A stretch of DNA of 15,551 nucleotides from Tardiphaga sp. (GTDB lineage Bacteria; Pseudomonadota; Alphaproteobacteria; Rhizobiales; Xanthobacteraceae): the NCBI GenBank assembly GCA_028290325.1, contig JAQGJY010000062.1, positions 1-15,551 on the forward strand, written 5' to 3'. Position numbers and translations under genes: made by a program. Shown in pieces: positions 7,973-14,850 of this stretch. Numbering within the stretch: the first letter of the stretch is position 1; every line of letters begins with the position of its first letter. The notes under the pieces are model-generated. The model was not told the DNA's origin. It saw only the letters and a list, made by a program, of their open reading frames with translations, and did no database searches.

Positions 7973-7988
7973 TGGCACGGCTTTCGCA
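7973..7988 (+). promoter_or_regulatory. Sigma-54 (RpoN) promoter of the flgFGAH operon
   Basis: TGGCACGGCTTTCGCA matches the sigma-54 pattern TGGCACG-N4-TTGCA with one change (TTGC to TCGC). GG at 7974-7975 and GC at 7986-7987 have the required spacing. Transcription would begin near position 8000, leaving a leader of about 90 bases before flgF. Confidence 0.8.
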
Positions 7989-8008
7989 CAGCTGTTGGCG
8001 GAGCGCGG

Positions 8009-8060
8009 GCTTGGGAGAGCCGCCGCGATCCAAGGTCAGCGGCGGTCAGCTTGGGAGAGC
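8009..8060. repeat. 12-bp direct repeat and hairpin in the flgF leader
   Basis: GCTTGGGAGAGC occurs at 8009-8020 and again at 8049-8060, exactly 40 bp apart. Between them CCGCCGC (8020-8026) can pair with GCGGCGG (8039-8045), and GGTCAGC occurs twice 10 bp apart (8034, 8044). GCGATCC (8025-8031) could also pair with GGATCGC (8061-8067). All of this lies in the expected 5' untranslated RNA of flgF. Its function is unknown. Confidence 0.6.
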
Positions 8061-8089
8061 GGATCGCAGCGAACGAAGGGGAGCGACCG

Positions 8090-8857
8090 ATGGAGAACAT
8101 GCATCTCATCGGACTGTCACGGCAGATGACGTTGGAGCGGCAGATCGATGTCGTCGCCAACAATGTCGCGAACGTCAACACGACCGGCTTCAAGGCCGAC
8201 AAGTCGCTGTTTCAGGAATATCTCAGCCCGACCGCGCGCGACGATAACTTTGCCGCCGGCCGCGACCGCCGCGTATCTTACGTGCAGGACCGCGCCACTT
8301 TTCACGATTTCGCGCAGGGCCCGTCCGAGGCGACCAAGAATCCGCTCGACGTCGCGATCGATGGCAGCGCCTTCCTGGTCGTGCAGACCGCCGGCGGCGA
8401 ACGCTACACCCGCGACGGCGGCTTCCAGATCAACGCCCAAGGCCAATTGGTGACGTTGGGCGGAAATCCGGTGCTGGGCACCGCGGGCCCCATCGTGTTT
8501 CAGCCGACCGATCGCGACATCACGATTGCCGCCGACGGCGGCGTCACCGTCCGCGAAGGCGCGTCACGAACGGACTCGGTCCGCGGCAAGCTGCGCCTCG
8601 TCGGCTTCACGCAGCCGCAGAAGCTTCTGAAGGAAGGCAACAACCTGTTCGCGGCCGGCGACGCCGGCACGCCGGCTCCTTCCATCACATCGACCGTGAA
8701 GCAGGGCTTCATCGAAAAGTCGAACGTCAACTCGGTGACGGAGATGAGCCGCATGATCGAGATCACGCGCGCTTACACGCAGATTTCGACATTGCTGCAA
8801 CAGCAGAGCGATCATCGCAAAGCGGCGCTTGACAAGCTCGCCGACGTTCCGGCGTAA
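8090..8857 (+). CDS. flgF: Flagellar proximal rod protein FlgF
   Basis: FlgF is one of the proximal rod subunits that cross the periplasm. The 255-residue product has the N-terminal rod/hook signature (LERQIDVVANNVANVNTTGFKADKSLFQEYL), the central FlgE/F/G-like core (NPLDVAIDGSAFLVVQTAGG, YTRDGGFQINAQGQLVTLGG), and the C-terminal helix (KSNVNSVTEMSRMIEITRAYTQISTLLQQQ). The ATG at 8090 is chosen because GAAGGGGAG ends 6-7 bases upstream; an in-frame TTG at 8051 lacks support. It is first in the rightward flgF-flgG-flgA-flgH operon behind the sigma-54 promoter. Confidence 0.96.
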   Translation: MENMHLIGLSRQMTLERQIDVVANNVANVNTTGFKADKSLFQEYLSPTARDDNFAAGRDRRVSYVQDRATFHDFAQGPSEATKNPLDVAIDGSAFLVVQTAGGERYTRDGGFQINAQGQLVTLGGNPVLGTAGPIVFQPTDRDITIAADGGVTVREGASRTDSVRGKLRLVGFTQPQKLLKEGNNLFAAGDAGTPAPSITSTVKQGFIEKSNVNSVTEMSRMIEITRAYTQISTLLQQQSDHRKAALDKLADVPA

Positions 8858-8868
8858 GGAGAAGACCG

Positions 8869-9657
8869 ATGCGAGCCCTCTACACCGCCGCGACCGGCAT
8901 GGCCGCTCAGGAGCTGAACGTCCAGGTCATCTCCAACAACATCGCCAACCTGCGCACCACCGGCTACAAGAAGCAGCGCGCGGCATTTCAGGATGTGCTT
9001 TACGAGCACGTTCGCCGGGTCGGCGCTCAAGCGTCGGATCAGGGCACCGTGCTGCCGGTCGGCATCGACATCGGCGGCGGCGTCAAGACGGTCGGCACAC
9101 CGCGCCTGATGAGCCAGGGTCCGATGACGCAGACCGGTAACGATCTCGACGTCGCCATTCGGGGCGAAGGTTTTTTCAAGATCCAGATGCCGGACGGCAC
9201 GTTCTCCTACACACGCGACGGCTCGTTCCAGAGTGACGCGCAGGGCCGCATCGTCACGTCGCAGGGCAATCCGGTGCAGCCGACGATCACCATTCCGCAG
9301 AACGCCTCGGGCCTGACGATCAATGCGCAGGGCCAGGTTTCGGTGACGGTGCCGGGGTCGACGACGCCGACCATCCTCGGTCAGATGACCATCACGCGCT
9401 TCATCAACAAAGCCGGCTTGCAGCCGATCGGCGACAACCTGTTCACCGACACGCCGGCCTCCGGCACGCCGCAGGACGGCGTGCCGAACACCGACGGCGC
9501 CGGCGACCTGCAACAAAAAAATCTCGAACAGGCGAACGTCGAGGTTGTCTCCGAAATCTCGGACCTGATTGCAGCCCAGCGCGCTTACGAGATGAACGCC
9601 AAGGTCGTCTCCGCCGCCGACCAGATGCTGCAATCGACCTCGAACATGTTCCGCTGA
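8869..9657 (+). CDS. flgG: Flagellar distal rod protein FlgG
   Basis: FlgG makes the distal rod, the drive shaft inside the P and L rings. The 262 residues are the standard length. The N-terminus ALYTAATGMAAQELNVQVIS followed by NNIANLRTTGYKKQRAAFQD is typical, as are the core (NDLDVAIRGEGFFKI, YTRDGSFQSDAQGRIVTSQG) and the C-terminus SEISDLIAAQRAYEMNAKVV...MLQSTSNMFR. AAGGAG lies 7 bases before the ATG and overlaps the flgF stop codon. The gene starts 11 bp after flgF. Confidence 0.98.
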   Translation: MRALYTAATGMAAQELNVQVISNNIANLRTTGYKKQRAAFQDVLYEHVRRVGAQASDQGTVLPVGIDIGGGVKTVGTPRLMSQGPMTQTGNDLDVAIRGEGFFKIQMPDGTFSYTRDGSFQSDAQGRIVTSQGNPVQPTITIPQNASGLTINAQGQVSVTVPGSTTPTILGQMTITRFINKAGLQPIGDNLFTDTPASGTPQDGVPNTDGAGDLQQKNLEQANVEVVSEISDLIAAQRAYEMNAKVVSAADQMLQSTSNMFR

Positions 9658-9667
9658 GGAAATGACG

Positions 9668-10702
9668 ATGACGTTTCGCTCACTCCTGATCGCCGTTGTC
9701 CTGATCGCCCCCGGCTGCGCACTCGCGCAATCCGCGCCGGACACGATCGCCTCGCCGCTGCTCCGCGCCAGCGTCACCGTTACGAGCGACGTGGTCCGCA
9801 TCGGCGACGTCATCGACAATGCCGGCGCCGCCGCGCAGATCGCGATCTTCCGCGCGCCCGATCTCGGTACGACCGGCTCGGTGCCGGTGCGTCAGGTGAT
9901 GGCCGCTTTGCGCGCGCATCAGGTGATCGGCGTTGACACCCGCGACTTGCGAGACATTTCTGTCACCCGTGCGGCTCGTACCGTCGAAACCTCCGACATC
10001 GAACGCCAGATCGCGCAGGCGCTGGAACGCCGCAATGGTCTCGGCGATGCCGCCAATCTGTTGCTGACCTTCGATCGCGAAGTGCAAAGCGTGCAACTCG
10101 ACGCCGCCAATACCGGCGCGTTGTCCGTGACACTGGCGCGCTTCGAGCCCCGTTCCGGCCGGTTTGACGTCACGCTGTCGATCACGGGTGAAACCACCTC
10201 GCCGATCAAGATGCGTTTCACCGGCACGGCGGTGGAGACCGTCGAAGCGGTGGTCCTGATGCGCGCAGTCGAGCGCAATGAGGTTCTCAAGGCTTCGGAC
10301 GTCGTGCTGGAACGCCGGCCGAAATCCGAAATCGGCGCCGATGCCGCGCCACGCGATCGCGCCATCGGCATGCAGGCCCGCAAGCAATTGCGGGCCGGCC
10401 AGGCGCTGCGCGGGGCCGACCTCGCCAAGCCCGATCTGGTGCAGCGCGATCAGGCCGTGACCCTGATCTACGACACCGCCGGCCTCTATCTGACCGTGCG
10501 GGGCAAGGCGATCGAGGGCGGCACCGAGGGCGACGTCGTCAACGTGCTCAACCTTCAATCCAAGCGCACCGTCTCCGGCACGGTGGTCGGCCGCGGACAG
10601 GTCGCCGTCACCGTCGCAGCGCCCCGCCCGATCGAAATGTCCGAGCGCGCCCCGACATCGTCGGTGGCCTATGCCACCGCAGAACCCCGTAAAGCCGAGT
10701 GA
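9668..10702 (+). CDS. flgA: P-ring assembly chaperone FlgA
   Basis: FlgA is a periplasmic chaperone that helps FlgI assemble into the P ring around the rod. The signal peptide is MTFRSLLIAVVLIAPGCALAQ. The C-terminal half has the FlgA/SAF region (about residues 195-258, AVERNEVLKASDVVLERRP and QLRAGQALRGADL) and the final beta domain (AVTLIYDTAGLYLTVRGKAI...DVVNVLNLQSKRTVSGTVVG). At 344 residues it is much longer than enteric FlgA (about 220), owing to an extra N-terminal region of about 110 residues seen in alphaproteobacterial forms. GAGGA at 9656-9660 is well spaced for the ATG at 9668 but too close for the one at 9662. Confidence 0.93.
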   Translation: MTFRSLLIAVVLIAPGCALAQSAPDTIASPLLRASVTVTSDVVRIGDVIDNAGAAAQIAIFRAPDLGTTGSVPVRQVMAALRAHQVIGVDTRDLRDISVTRAARTVETSDIERQIAQALERRNGLGDAANLLLTFDREVQSVQLDAANTGALSVTLARFEPRSGRFDVTLSITGETTSPIKMRFTGTAVETVEAVVLMRAVERNEVLKASDVVLERRPKSEIGADAAPRDRAIGMQARKQLRAGQALRGADLAKPDLVQRDQAVTLIYDTAGLYLTVRGKAIEGGTEGDVVNVLNLQSKRTVSGTVVGRGQVAVTVAAPRPIEMSERAPTSSVAYATAEPRKAE

Positions 10703-10707
10703 GTATC

Positions 10708-11466
10708 ATGGCTGTTTCTCGTTGCGCACGTCCTCTCGCTCTGATCGCTGTGCTGGGTGTCGCGAGCCTCGCCGGCGGCTGCGCGTCGATCGACCGGCTC
10801 TCGTCGATCGGTGAGAAGCCCGCCTTGGCCGCGATCGAAAATCCGACGGCCCAGCCCGGCTACAAGCCGGTGCAGATGCCGATGCCGCGCCCGGAGCCCG
10901 CGTCCTACAACGCCAACTCATTGTGGCGCAACGGCTCGCGGGCGTTCTTCAAGGACCAGCGCGCGCACCAGATCGGCGACATTCTGACCGTGACGGTGAA
11001 TTTCACCGACAAGGCCAACATCGCCAACGAGACCCAGCGCAGCCGCACCAACAAGGAAGATTCCGGCGTCAGCGATTTCGCCGGCAGCAAATTGCTGGCC
11101 GGAACGGCGGCGGCGTCGGTTTTGCCGGGGCGCTTGCTGACAGCGGATTCGACCGCGTCGAGCGACGGCAAAGGCTCGGTGCAGCGTCAGGAAAATTTGC
11201 AGACCAGCGTCGCCGCTGTGGTCACGCAATTGCTGCCGAACGGCAATCTCGTCGTCGAGGGCAAGCAGGAAATCCGCGTCAACTTCGAAATTCGCGAACT
11301 GATCGTCGCCGGCATCGTGCGACCGGAAGACATCCAGAGCGACAACACGATCGACTCCAGCAAGATCGCGCAGGCCCGCATCGCTTACGGCGGACGCGGC
11401 CAGATCACCGATGTGCAGCAGCCGCGCTACGGCCAGCAGGTGCTCGACGTTCTGCTGCCCTTCTGA
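10708..11466 (+). CDS. flgH: Flagellar L-ring lipoprotein FlgH
   Basis: FlgH forms the L ring, the outer-membrane bushing of the rod. The 252-residue product starts with a lipoprotein signal (ALIAVLGVASLAGGC, lipidation at Cys25). The conserved FlgH blocks follow: SLWRNGSRAFFKDQRAHQIGDILTV split as usual, an AxLLxG-type SKLLAG, QRQENLQTSVAAVVTQLLPNGNLVVEGKQEI, and the C-terminal VRPEDIQSDNTIDSSKIAQARIAYGGRG...VLDVLLPF. ATG 10708 follows a GAGTGAG stretch. A GTG at 10699, overlapping the flgA stop, would add three residues and is equally possible. It is last in the operon and is followed by hairpins. Confidence 0.95.
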   Translation: MAVSRCARPLALIAVLGVASLAGGCASIDRLSSIGEKPALAAIENPTAQPGYKPVQMPMPRPEPASYNANSLWRNGSRAFFKDQRAHQIGDILTVTVNFTDKANIANETQRSRTNKEDSGVSDFAGSKLLAGTAAASVLPGRLLTADSTASSDGKGSVQRQENLQTSVAAVVTQLLPNGNLVVEGKQEIRVNFEIRELIVAGIVRPEDIQSDNTIDSSKIAQARIAYGGRGQITDVQQPRYGQQVLDVLLPF

Positions 11467-11485
11467 TCCTCAACCGGCTCCCACG

Positions 11486-11513
11486 CCGCCATCGTGCTCC
11501 CACGCGATGGCGG
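11486..11513. other. Inverted repeat after flgH
   Basis: CCGCCATCG (11486-11494) is the exact reverse complement of CGATGGCGG (11505-11513), giving a 9-bp stem with a 10-base loop 20 bp after the flgH stop. No T-tract follows. It may be the first of two tandem transcription-end hairpins. Confidence 0.5.
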
Positions 11514-11521
11514 TGGATAAG

Positions 11522-11560
11522 CCGCGGCCTCCGTTCAGCTCCCCTGAACGGAGGCCGTGG
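11522..11560. terminator. Strong hairpin between convergent flgH and dksA
   Basis: GGCCTCCGTTCAG (11526-11538) pairs perfectly with CTGAACGGAGGCC (11544-11556) around a 5-base loop. Four further pairs (one of them G-U) extend the stem to about 17 bp. On the plus strand it is followed by a short TCGTTT, a weak T-rich run. It stands between converging transcripts and is probably a bidirectional terminator. Confidence 0.75.
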
Positions 11561-11620
11561 TCGTTTCCGGGCGGTCTGGAACGATCGTCAGCTATCCGAA
11601 ACAAGCTGCGAAGGACAAAC

Positions 11621-12040
11621 TCACTCGTCGCGATAGACCTTCTCGCGCTTTTCGTGACGCTCCTGGGCTTCGACCGACAGCGTCGCGATCGGACGGGCTT
11701 CGAGGCGTTTGAGCGCGATCGGCTCGCCGGTCTCTTCGCAATAGCCGTAAGTATTGTCGTCGATACGCTGCAAGGCCGCGTCGATCTTCGAGATCAGTTT
11801 GCGCTGGCGGTCCCGCGAACGCAGTTCAATCGCGCGATCCGTTTCAGATGAAGCGCGATCGGCCAGATCGGGATGGTTGACGTTTTCCTGCTGAAGGGTC
11901 TGAAGCGTAATCTTCGACTCTTTCAGAATCTCATCTTTCCAGGCCAGCAACTTGCCGCGAAAATAATCGCGCTGCCGTTCGTTCATGAACGGCTCTTTGT
12001 CGGTCGGCCGATAGTTTTTCAACTTTTCCAAGTTCTTCAA
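11621..12040 (-). CDS. dksA: RNA polymerase-binding transcription factor DksA (single-cysteine type)
   Basis: DksA binds the RNA polymerase secondary channel and, with ppGpp, tunes transcription. The 139 residues include the coiled-coil domain with the tip motif DLADRA (Asp58, Asp61, Ala63) and the C-terminal zinc-finger fold YGYCEETGEPIALKRLEARP...ATLSVEAQERHEKREKVY. Of the four zinc cysteines of E. coli DksA only Cys101 remains; the others are Thr104, Ser122 and Ala125. Such one-cysteine DksA forms are known in alphaproteobacteria and work without zinc. An in-frame TAA at 12044-12046 forces the start inside, and homologs extend about 18 residues before MNERQRDYF. A TTG start at 12040 or 12031 is therefore likely; AAGGG is better spaced for 12031. 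The alternative ATG is at 11986. Confidence 0.93.
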   Translation of the reverse strand: MKNLEKLKNYRPTDKEPFMNERQRDYFRGKLLAWKDEILKESKITLQTLQQENVNHPDLADRASSETDRAIELRSRDRQRKLISKIDAALQRIDDNTYGYCEETGEPIALKRLEARPIATLSVEAQERHEKREKVYRDE

Positions 12041-12087
12041 CCCTTAAGGCAACTGCGTCGAGGCCGGTAATCGTGGCTGCGCGGCAG

Positions 12088-12116
12088 CTTATATAGGGGC
12101 GACAGAACTCAGACAA
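12088..12116 (-). promoter_or_regulatory. Candidate sigma-70 promoter of dksA
   Basis: On the minus strand TTGTCT (12116-12111) and TATAAG (12093-12088) are 17 bases apart, close to the housekeeping -35/-10 pattern. Transcription would begin near 12081, about 40 bases before the dksA start. This would let dksA be expressed apart from fliX. Confidence 0.45.
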
Positions 12117-12196
12117 TAAAATCCGTGCGGGAGCATCGCCGCCGTCACCCGGATTCTGCGCGGGAACCGGAAACCACTGAAATAATTGGGCAATCG

Positions 12197-12607
12197 CTAA
12201 AATTGGCCGACCTTGGCCAGCTCGACTTCGACCCGCAATTCGATTTCCGACAGGACGGAATCCAGGCCCGGATCGCCGGACGACGCTTTCAGGGCGGTGG
12301 CGGCGGCGCGCAATCGGGTTACCGTCGATGAGTCGAACGACCCCGCCAAAAGGCTGATCTTGAGGTCGTCGAGAACGTCGAGCGCGCCACGTCCGCGCTG
12401 CACCGACTTGCGTTTGCGCTCGACGGAATCTTCGACGCCCTGCAACGCCATCAGCGCGTCGAGCGAGGTCGCGGGACGCGGCGCTGCCGCGGCGCGGATG
12501 TCGGTCGCGGACGACGCGTCGGGCAGCGAAAAGCTGGTGCCAGAGGCGCGCTTCGCGCCCGACGCGGGAGCGCCGAAGCTGGTGCCGTTGGGTCCGTAAA
12601 TCCGCAT
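12197..12607 (-). CDS. fliX: Flagellar assembly regulator FliX
   Basis: FliX is an alphaproteobacterial protein that, in Caulobacter, controls the enhancer-binding protein FlbD and couples completion of the MS-ring/switch/export structure to sigma-54 transcription. The product has 136 residues. It starts with the characteristic MRIYGPNG, has an Ala/Ser/Pro-rich linker (15-48), and then the conserved domain ALMALQGVEDSVERKRKSVQ...RGALDVLDDLKISLLAG...DPGLDSVLSEIELRVEVELAK. The ATG at 12607 fits the family; an upstream start at 12679 would add non-family residues. It is divergent from flgI, as in Caulobacter, and shares a control region with it. Confidence 0.95.
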   Translation of the reverse strand: MRIYGPNGTSFGAPASGAKRASGTSFSLPDASSATDIRAAAAPRPATSLDALMALQGVEDSVERKRKSVQRGRGALDVLDDLKISLLAGSFDSSTVTRLRAAATALKASSGDPGLDSVLSEIELRVEVELAKVGQF

Positions 12608-12658
12608 CGTCGTGGTCTTTCGACGGATGAATATCCATCCGCACCATCGATGATTTAT

Positions 12659-12675
12659 GGTTAAGGAAAGGTAAA
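12659..12675 (-). promoter_or_regulatory. Candidate CtrA box upstream of fliX
   Basis: On the minus strand TTTA, seven bases, then TTAACC match the CtrA pattern TTAA-N7-TTAA with one change. The site is 52-68 bp before the fliX start, a plausible place for a CtrA-overlapped promoter. CtrA controls early flagellar genes in Caulobacter. The role here is inferred. Confidence 0.35.
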
Positions 12676-12704
12676 TCACCCGGCAATTTCTGCCGCCGAC
12701 GGCA
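12670..12704. promoter_or_regulatory. Candidate FlbD (ftr-like) enhancer site upstream of flgI
   Basis: GGTAAAT (12670-12676), then CCGGCAA (12680-12686), repeat the order seen upstream of flgF. The inverted repeats TGCCG (12691-12695) and CGGCA (12700-12704) follow. The CCGGCAA core is 100 bp upstream of the -24 T of the flgI promoter. It could serve fliX as well, being close to its CtrA-like box. Confidence 0.45.
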
Positions 12705-12779
12705 GTAATCGCACCCTCCCGGTTGCGATCATCACCCGTATTATTGCGATTAGCGTAACGAAATCAATGCGATCCGCGC

Positions 12780-12795
12780 TGGCACGGCGTTCGCA
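12780..12795 (+). promoter_or_regulatory. Sigma-54 (RpoN) promoter of the flgI operon
   Basis: TGGCACGGCGTTCGCA differs by one base from the flgF promoter. GG at 12781-12782 and GC at 12793-12794 have sigma-54 spacing. Transcription would begin near 12807, about 58 bases before the flgI start. Confidence 0.8.
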
Positions 12796-12864
12796 AAGAG
12801 AACGTGGGATCGACGTCATGGGAGTGGCATCGCGTCCGGAGACGATCTCTACGGGGAGCAGAGA

Positions 12865-13989
12865 GTGCCACGCGGTTCGACAGCGAAATTTGTAACGGCC
12901 TTTTGCGCGACGGTTTGCGCATGGATGCTGTATTGCGCGCCGGCGGCGGCCACCTCCCGCATCAAGGATCTCGCCAATATCGAGGGCGTCCGGCAGAACC
13001 AGCTGATCGGCTACGGCCTCGTCGTCGGCCTCAACGGCACCGGCGACACGCTCAACAACATCCCCTTCACCAAACAGTCGCTGCAGGCGATGCTTGAGCG
13101 CATGGGCGTCAACATTCGCGGCGCGACCATCCGCACCGGCAACGTCGCGGCCGTCATGGTGACCGGCAATCTGCCCGCATTCGGGACGCAAGGCACGCGC
13201 ATGGACGTGACCGTTTCCGCGCTCGGCGATTCCAAGAACCTTCAAGGCGGCACCCTGCTCGTGACCCCGCTGCTCGGCGCCGATGGCAACGTCTATGCCG
13301 TCGCGCAGGGCTCGCTCGCCATCGGTGGTTTCCAGGCCGAAGGCGCCGCCGCCAGCGTCACCAAGGGTGTTCCGACCGTCGGCCGCATCGCCAATGGCGC
13401 GATCATCGAACGTGAAATCGAATTCGCGCTGAACCGCCTGCCGAACGTTCGCCTCGCCCTGCGTAACCCCGATTTCACGACGGCGAAACGCATTGCCGCC
13501 GCGGTGAACGATTTCCTCGGCAGCAAGACCGCCGAACCGATCGACCCGTCCACCGTGCAACTCTCCATTCCGGCGGAATACAAAGGCAACGTCGTCGCGC
13601 TGCTCACCGAGATCGAGCAATTGCAAGTCGAGCCCGATCTCGCGGCCAAGATCATCATCGACGAACGCTCCGGCATCATCGTGATGGGCCGCGATGTCCG
13701 CGTCGCCACGGTTGCCGTCGCGCAAGGCAATCTCACCGTGACGATTTCCGAAAGCCCGCAGGTCAGCCAGCCCGCCCCGATGTCGAACGGCCGCACCGTC
13801 GTCACGCCGAACACCCGCGTCGGCGTCCAGGAAGACGGCAAGAAACTCGCGCTGGTGAAAGACGGCGTCTCGCTGCAACAGCTCGTCGACGGCCTCAACG
13901 GCCTCGGCATCGGCCCGCGCGACCTGATCGGCATTTTGCAGGCAATCAAGGCTGCCGGCGCGATTCAGGCCGACATCGAGGTGATGTGA
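12865..13989 (+). CDS. flgI: Flagellar P-ring protein FlgI
   Basis: FlgI subunits form the P ring around the rod in the peptidoglycan layer. The product has 374 residues with a signal peptide ending CAPAAA (about residue 29). The mature start SRIKDLANIEGVRQNQLIGYGLVVGLNGTG is characteristic, as are GARTxxx-like NIPFTKQSLQAMLERMGVN, the SALGDSKNLQGGTLLVTPLLG block, the EIEQLQVEPDLAAKIIIDER block, and the C-terminal LGIGPRDLIGILQAIKAAGA. The start is GTG with GGGGAG 6 bases upstream. It is first of the flgI-cheL-flbY operon, 70 bp after the sigma-54 -12 element. Confidence 0.97.
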   Translation: MPRGSTAKFVTAFCATVCAWMLYCAPAAATSRIKDLANIEGVRQNQLIGYGLVVGLNGTGDTLNNIPFTKQSLQAMLERMGVNIRGATIRTGNVAAVMVTGNLPAFGTQGTRMDVTVSALGDSKNLQGGTLLVTPLLGADGNVYAVAQGSLAIGGFQAEGAAASVTKGVPTVGRIANGAIIEREIEFALNRLPNVRLALRNPDFTTAKRIAAAVNDFLGSKTAEPIDPSTVQLSIPAEYKGNVVALLTEIEQLQVEPDLAAKIIIDERSGIIVMGRDVRVATVAVAQGNLTVTISESPQVSQPAPMSNGRTVVTPNTRVGVQEDGKKLALVKDGVSLQQLVDGLNGLGIGPRDLIGILQAIKAAGAIQADIEVM

Positions 13990-14357
13990 TGCAAGGCTCC
14001 GCCTTCAATGCGTTGCTCGGCAAAAGCTCGATGCCAGCCAAGGTGCTGACGCCGACGCGCAACGGTCGCCCCGACATCGCGCTGACCGAAGCATTGGGCA
14101 AGGTCTCGCCGGATAAACAGGCGAAAATCAAGGCGCAGTCGCAGGATTTCGAGGCGCTGTTTCTAAACTCGATGTTTTCGCAGATGACATCAGGTGTCAA
14201 AGGCGACGGGCCGTTCGGCGACACCACCGGCACCGGCGTATGGCGTTCGATGCTGACCGACGAATACTCGAAATCGTTTGCGAAGGCCGGCGGCGTCGGC
14301 ATTTCAAACGAGGTTTATCGCACGTTGATCCTGCAACAGGCCGGCGCGACGCAATGA
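13989..14357 (+). CDS. cheL: Rod-binding protein CheL (FlgJ N-domain type)
   Basis: A 122-residue protein equal to the rod-capping N-terminal domain of FlgJ, without the C-terminal muramidase of enteric FlgJ. The conserved part is AKIKAQSQDFEALFLNSMFS followed by MTSGVKGDGPFG...WRSMLTDEYSKSFAKAGGVGI (about residues 45-108). It probably caps or guides rod assembly; the peptidoglycan-cutting enzyme must be a separate protein. In Caulobacter the gene after flgI is called cheL. ATG 13989 overlaps the flgI stop by one base (TGATG), and a GTG at 13986 would add one residue. Confidence 0.9.
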   Translation: MQGSAFNALLGKSSMPAKVLTPTRNGRPDIALTEALGKVSPDKQAKIKAQSQDFEALFLNSMFSQMTSGVKGDGPFGDTTGTGVWRSMLTDEYSKSFAKAGGVGISNEVYRTLILQQAGATQ

Positions 14358-14367
14358 GGACCACCGC

Positions 14368-14847
14368 ATGACCACCACCGCGCAACCCCAGCCGATCCGA
14401 AGCGCCGCGACGCCCGCCGATGCGCGCACCGTGGCCGCCACGTTGCTCGACGCCATGACCGCCTTGCTCGCGGTCATCGAGCGCGAAACCGAACTGGTGC
14501 GCGCCGGCAATGTCCGCGACGCCATGAAGATGGAGCCGCAAAAATCCGAGCTGTCGCGGCGCTATGCGATGGCCGTCATGCTTTTCAAGGCGAGCCAGCC
14601 TTACATGGCGACGACAACGCCCGATCTGTTGAAAGCATTGCATCAGCATCACAATGTGTTTCGCGGCATGCTGCAAATCAACCTCACCGTGCTGGCGACG
14701 TCGCATGCCGTCACCGAAGGCGTCGTGCGCGGCGTCAACGCCGAAGTGCAACGGCGTAACGTGCCGCAAACCTATAACGCCTATGGCCTGCGCAATCAGC
14801 CCGGCCCACGCAACATGACTCCGATCGCGCTGAGCCGTTCGCTGTAG
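14368..14847 (+). CDS. flbY: FlbY, FlgN-like flagellar protein
   Basis: A 159-residue, mostly helical cytoplasmic protein with an N-terminal heptad-like region (VAATLLDAMTALLAVIERETELVRAGN) and a basic, flexible C-terminus (RNVPQTYNAYGLRNQPGPRN). Size and pattern recall FlgN, the export chaperone of hook-associated proteins. Third position after flgI and cheL matches flbY of Caulobacter, which is the main reason for the name. GAGGA (14356-14360) lies 7 bases before the ATG and overlaps the cheL stop, so the genes are coupled. The exact substrate is unknown. Confidence 0.8.
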   Translation: MTTTAQPQPIRSAATPADARTVAATLLDAMTALLAVIERETELVRAGNVRDAMKMEPQKSELSRRYAMAVMLFKASQPYMATTTPDLLKALHQHHNVFRGMLQINLTVLATSHAVTEGVVRGVNAEVQRRNVPQTYNAYGLRNQPGPRNMTPIALSRSL

Positions 14848-14850
14848 AAA

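Larger units (their letters stand above)
7734..8089. promoter_or_regulatory. Divergent control region between fliL and flgF
   Basis: These 356 bp hold no gene. They contain a sigma-54 promoter toward flgF (7973-7988), a palindrome-bearing element 90 bp upstream of it (7872-7890), and a 12-bp direct repeat in the flgF leader (8009-8060). Near fliL there are two TTAACG(C/G)NAC direct repeats starting at 7820 and 7841, exactly 21 bp apart. On the fliL sense strand the upstream one contains TTAACC, a CtrA-type half-site. The second half-site at 7-base spacing is poor, so CtrA control of fliL is only a possibility. The stretch 7895-7970 is AT-rich, unlike the rest of the window. Confidence 0.7.

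Noticed and set aside
8051..8089. TTG start for flgF at 8051
   Set aside because: The 13 added residues do not resemble FlgF, part of the stretch is the leader direct repeat, and the ATG at 8090 has a strong, well-spaced GAAGGGGAG.
8812..9819. A 335-codon open frame on the minus strand opposite flgG
   Set aside because: It covers the whole of flgG and has low-complexity composition typical of shadow frames; FlgG is certain.
12676..13878. A 400-codon open frame on the minus strand opposite flgI
   Set aside because: It is rich in Arg, Asp, His and Gly as expected for an antisense shadow of a GC-rich gene, shows no recognisable domain, and lies over a well-identified FlgI.
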